From the NCBI GenBank assembly GCA_017745015.1, contig JAGIAF010000051.1, positions 1-15,055 of the forward strand: 15,055 nucleotides of DNA, in the 5' to 3' direction. Numbering within the stretch: position 1 is the stretch's first letter; every line of letters starts with the position of its first letter. This document shows positions 13,292-15,055 of this stretch, piece after piece. Below the pieces are notes generated by a model. The model saw only the letters and a program-made list of their open reading frames with translations. It was not told the DNA's origin and ran no database searches. The position numbers and the translations under genes are program-made. This DNA comes from Bdellovibrio sp. (GTDB lineage Bacteria; Bdellovibrionota; Bdellovibrionia; Bdellovibrionales; Bdellovibrionaceae).

Positions 13292-13945
13292 TTAGTTTTG
13301 CGCTTGCTTAGGAACTTTTGATTCGTCCACTGTGATTTCGATTTCAACGCGGCGGTTTTTAGCGCGCGCTTCTTTCGTTTTCGCAGAGTCTACTGGATTC
13401 GCTGCACCCATACCCACTGAAGTGATTGTGTTTGCTGGAACACCACCAGAGATCAATTGAGCGCGAACTGATTCAGCGCGATCTTTTGAAAGTGGGTTGT
13501 TAACCATTGCCGCACCTGTATCATCAGTGTAACCACGAATAGTCAGTACGTTTTCTGGGTACTTCTTCATGATTTGCGCAAGTTCCGCGATGCTAGATTG
13601 CGCCGCTGGCTTCAAAGATGATTTACCTGTGTCGAACAAGATGTCACTTTTAAGTTTTGTGATCAAACCTTGCTCAGTTCTTTTTGTTTCAGCGATTTTC
13701 GCAAGCTCTTTAGCTTGTTTGTCCATGCGGTGACCGACGCCAGCACCTAGACCTGCGCCCAAGGCAGCACCGATCAAAGCACCTTCATTGCGGTGACCTG
13801 TTTGGTGACCGATAACAGCACCTGCCACAGCACCAATCGCTGCGCCGATACCTGCACCTTTAGTTGCATTTGGATTTTCTTGAGTTGTTGCACATGCACT
13901 TAGGATCAACGCGAACGCTGCTCCCGTCAGAATCATTCTTTTCAT
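13292..13945 (-). CDS. Glycine-zipper/OmpA-family outer membrane lipoprotein
   Basis: A 217-residue lipoprotein from the ATG at 13943-13945, which has AAGGAG about 10 nt upstream; an earlier in-frame ATG at 13963 would place that ribosome site inside the coding region. It has a signal peptide with lipobox LSAC (lipidated Cys at about 18), then a Gly-rich helical stretch with repeated GAxxG units (about 30-74), resembling glycine-zipper domains that insert in membranes. The C-terminal OmpA-like domain (about 100-205) contains ILFDTGKSSL, TIRGYTDDTG and AKNRRVEIEI; the Asp after Thr and the first Arg of NRR are the usual contacts to diaminopimelate in peptidoglycan. The role is probably to anchor the outer membrane to the cell wall (YiaD-like arrangement). 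It is divergent from the SIMPL gene. Confidence 0.92.
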   Translation of the reverse strand: MKRMILTGAAFALILSACATTQENPNATKGAGIGAAIGAVAGAVIGHQTGHRNEGALIGAALGAGLGAGVGHRMDKQAKELAKIAETKRTEQGLITKLKSDILFDTGKSSLKPAAQSSIAELAQIMKKYPENVLTIRGYTDDTGAAMVNNPLSKDRAESVRAQLISGGVPANTITSVGMGAANPVDSAKTKEARAKNRRVEIEITVDESKVPKQAQN

Positions 13946-14087
13946 TTTAAGTAGCTCCTTCATTAGCTAGAGGCTCTATTATCGGGAAAAAGTCTGTCAA
14001 AGTGCAAGATTGGAATCAGCGCGTCTGGAGGTCGGTTGTGTTTTGTTTTAGACTGAGACGTCAAATGACTCGAAGGGGAGCTATTAT

Positions 14088-14804
14088 ATGAGAAAAGGTA
14101 TGAGTGCAGTATTCGTAGTTCTAGCAATGTGGGCCGCAGCCGCTCAAGGGGAAGACCGTATGATCATCGTCAACGGAACAGCCGAAAAGGGAATGGATCC
14201 AAATCTGGTCACAATGAACGTTGAAGTGTGGAGCAAGGCAGCCACAGCGAAACAAGCCCAACAACTTGCCGCCAACCAATCCAAGCAAGTTAAAAAGGTT
14301 TTTGACGACTTCAAAATTAAAAAAGAGGACTACCAAACAGACAATTACTCTTTGAGTCCTGAGTACGTTTACGATCAAAAAACTCAACAAAACAAACTTG
14401 TCGGTTTCCGCGTGGTGCAATCAAGCATCGTCACTTTGCGCAAAGTGGATGAAGCTGGAACTTTCTTGGATGCATTGATCACAGAAAAGAAATCTACTGA
14501 TTCAGGAGTTAATGTGAACAACATCTCTTGGGATTCAGACAAAAGATCTCAAGTGGAAGTTTCCGCATTGGGTGATGCTGTTCGCGCTTCAAAAGTGAAA
14601 GCCGAAGAGATTGCAAAAGCCGCAGGTGTAAAGCTTAAAGGCGTCTCACGTATCAGCCACGGAACGTCAGGTGTACAACCCCCGATGCCGGTGATGCGTA
14701 ATTTCGGTCTTATGAAAGCAGCTGCGGACTCGGCTCCTACAGAGCTTAGCGGTGGCCAAATCAAAGTCCGTGTTGAAGTGACGGCTGAATACGAAATCAA
14801 TTGA
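14088..14804 (+). CDS. SIMPL-domain (DUF541) periplasmic protein
   Basis: A 238-residue exported protein with a signal peptide at residues 1-21 (cut near AAQG) and a SIMPL/DUF541 domain over most of the rest: MIIVNGTAEKGMDPNLVTMN at about 25-44, the long helix with TAKQAQQLAANQSKQV, KEDYQTDNYSLSPEY, a variable middle, VRASKVKAEEIAKAAGVKLK, and the closing strand IKVRVEVTAEYEI. Relatives include E. coli YggE, linked to reduced oxidative stress, and BP26/Omp28 of Brucella, which forms channel-like assemblies; the precise role is unknown. The ATG is preceded by AAGGGGAG at good spacing. It is followed 5 bp after the stop by a strong terminator, so it appears to be monocistronic. Confidence 0.9.
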   Translation: MRKGMSAVFVVLAMWAAAAQGEDRMIIVNGTAEKGMDPNLVTMNVEVWSKAATAKQAQQLAANQSKQVKKVFDDFKIKKEDYQTDNYSLSPEYVYDQKTQQNKLVGFRVVQSSIVTLRKVDEAGTFLDALITEKKSTDSGVNVNNISWDSDKRSQVEVSALGDAVRASKVKAEEIAKAAGVKLKGVSRISHGTSGVQPPMPVMRNFGLMKAAADSAPTELSGGQIKVRVEVTAEYEIN

Positions 14805-14807
14805 GTT

Positions 14808-14833
14808 TAAAAGGGAGCGAAAGCTCCCTTTTA
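14808..14833 (+). terminator. Rho-independent terminator of the SIMPL gene
   Basis: AAAAGGGAGC (14809-14818), GAAA tetraloop, GCTCCCTTTT (14823-14832), extended by a T-A pair; the right arm ends in a T-run with ATTT following. The GNRA-type loop makes it very stable. Confidence 0.93.
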
Positions 14834-14849
14834 TTTACACCGGTGTAAA
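14834..14849. promoter_or_regulatory. Perfect 16-bp palindrome, candidate operator
   Basis: TTTACACC/GGTGTAAA with no spacer, 56 bp upstream of the ATG at 14906 and directly after the terminator. The form suits a TetR- or similar dimeric regulator. No regulator gene for it is visible in the window. Confidence 0.5.
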
Positions 14850-14905
14850 ATAGGTGGCTCAGACTTAACGGGGCATCTTCAGAGATCATTGCTAACGTTT
14901 TCGTT

Positions 14906-15055
14906 ATGAGGCAATGGTTCACTTTTTTGTTGATGGCTCTTTTCGCAGGCGGTTGCAGTCATCTTTTCTATTATCCCTCTGAAAACCTCTATATCGATCC
15001 AAAGAGTTTAAATCCTGCGCCTGAGGAAATTGTCTTTGAAAGCTCGGATCATAAT
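14906..15055 (+). CDS. Partial lipoprotein, probable alpha/beta hydrolase
   Basis: The first 50 codons only; the gene runs off the window. It begins MRQWFTFLLMALFAGGCSHL, a short signal peptide with a lipobox-like AGGC, so probably a lipoprotein with Cys17 as the modified residue. The following FYYPSENLYIDP and EEIVFESSD resemble the N-terminus of lipoprotein-type alpha/beta hydrolases (FxxP...Y, then E-x-V/I-x-F-x-S-x-D/H-G). That family call rests on a short piece and remains tentative, as the catalytic residues lie outside the window. There is no clear Shine-Dalgarno sequence. The 16-bp palindrome upstream probably controls it. Confidence 0.6.
   Translation, partial: MRQWFTFLLMALFAGGCSHLFYYPSENLYIDPKSLNPAPEEIVFESSDHN

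Noticed and set aside
13740..13870. GC-rich repeated stretch that could be taken for a DNA repeat array
   Set aside because: It is explained by the glycine-zipper coding sequence (repeated Gly-Ala codons) of the OmpA lipoprotein.
14834..14849. LexA box for the palindrome TTTACACCGGTGTAAA
   Set aside because: The LexA motif I recall for Bdellovibrio has TTAC and GTAA separated by 3 bp; here they are 6 bp apart, so I did not assign LexA.

Overview
The window looks like an ordinary chromosomal stretch from a Gram-negative predatory bacterium of the Bdellovibrio type. The evidence is indirect: a TIGR02147-type regulator (a family I know mainly from Bdellovibrio relatives and Fibrobacter), many Sec-exported small proteins and secreted proteases, envelope lipoproteins, a chemoreceptor, and moderate base composition (not counted). 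No rRNA, tRNA, CRISPR array, insertion sequence or phage module was seen.

Layout. Positions 1-1740 hold a BlaI/MecI-type repressor gene and an M56 (BlaR1-like) membrane metallopeptidase gene on the minus strand. They are followed by the start of a secreted-protein gene that has its own copy of the operator; two more operator-like dyads lie upstream of the repressor gene. Positions 1828-3376 hold a small plus-strand hypothetical gene, a secreted HEXXH protein with a dyad over its putative -10 box, and a MAPEG-family membrane protein. Positions 3526-6028 hold a small exported protein followed at once by a chymotrypsin-fold serine protease, then an unrecognised exported protein. Positions 6120-9277 hold a methyl-accepting chemotaxis protein, whose leader contains either a Shine-Dalgarno-masking hairpin or a sigma-28-like promoter, convergent with an AspT/YidE-type transporter carrying two RCK_C domains. 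An HD-domain phosphohydrolase (9406-9981) ends at a long bidirectional terminator. Positions 10052-12272 hold three minus-strand exported proteins, the middle one a metzincin-type metalloprotease. A divergent TIGR02147 regulator follows, then a glycine-zipper/OmpA lipoprotein, a SIMPL-domain periplasmic protein and the start of a probable alpha/beta-hydrolase lipoprotein.

The common theme is envelope and secreted hydrolytic function. Four genes carry recognisable protease motifs: M56, a gluzincin-like protein, an S1 serine protease and a metzincin. Three small exported proteins of unknown role lie beside proteases. No complete new defence or mobile system is visible. The best leads are regulatory: the BlaI-like operator set with its third target, the dyad over the metalloprotease promoter, the leader of the chemoreceptor gene, and a perfect 16-bp palindrome upstream of the last gene.
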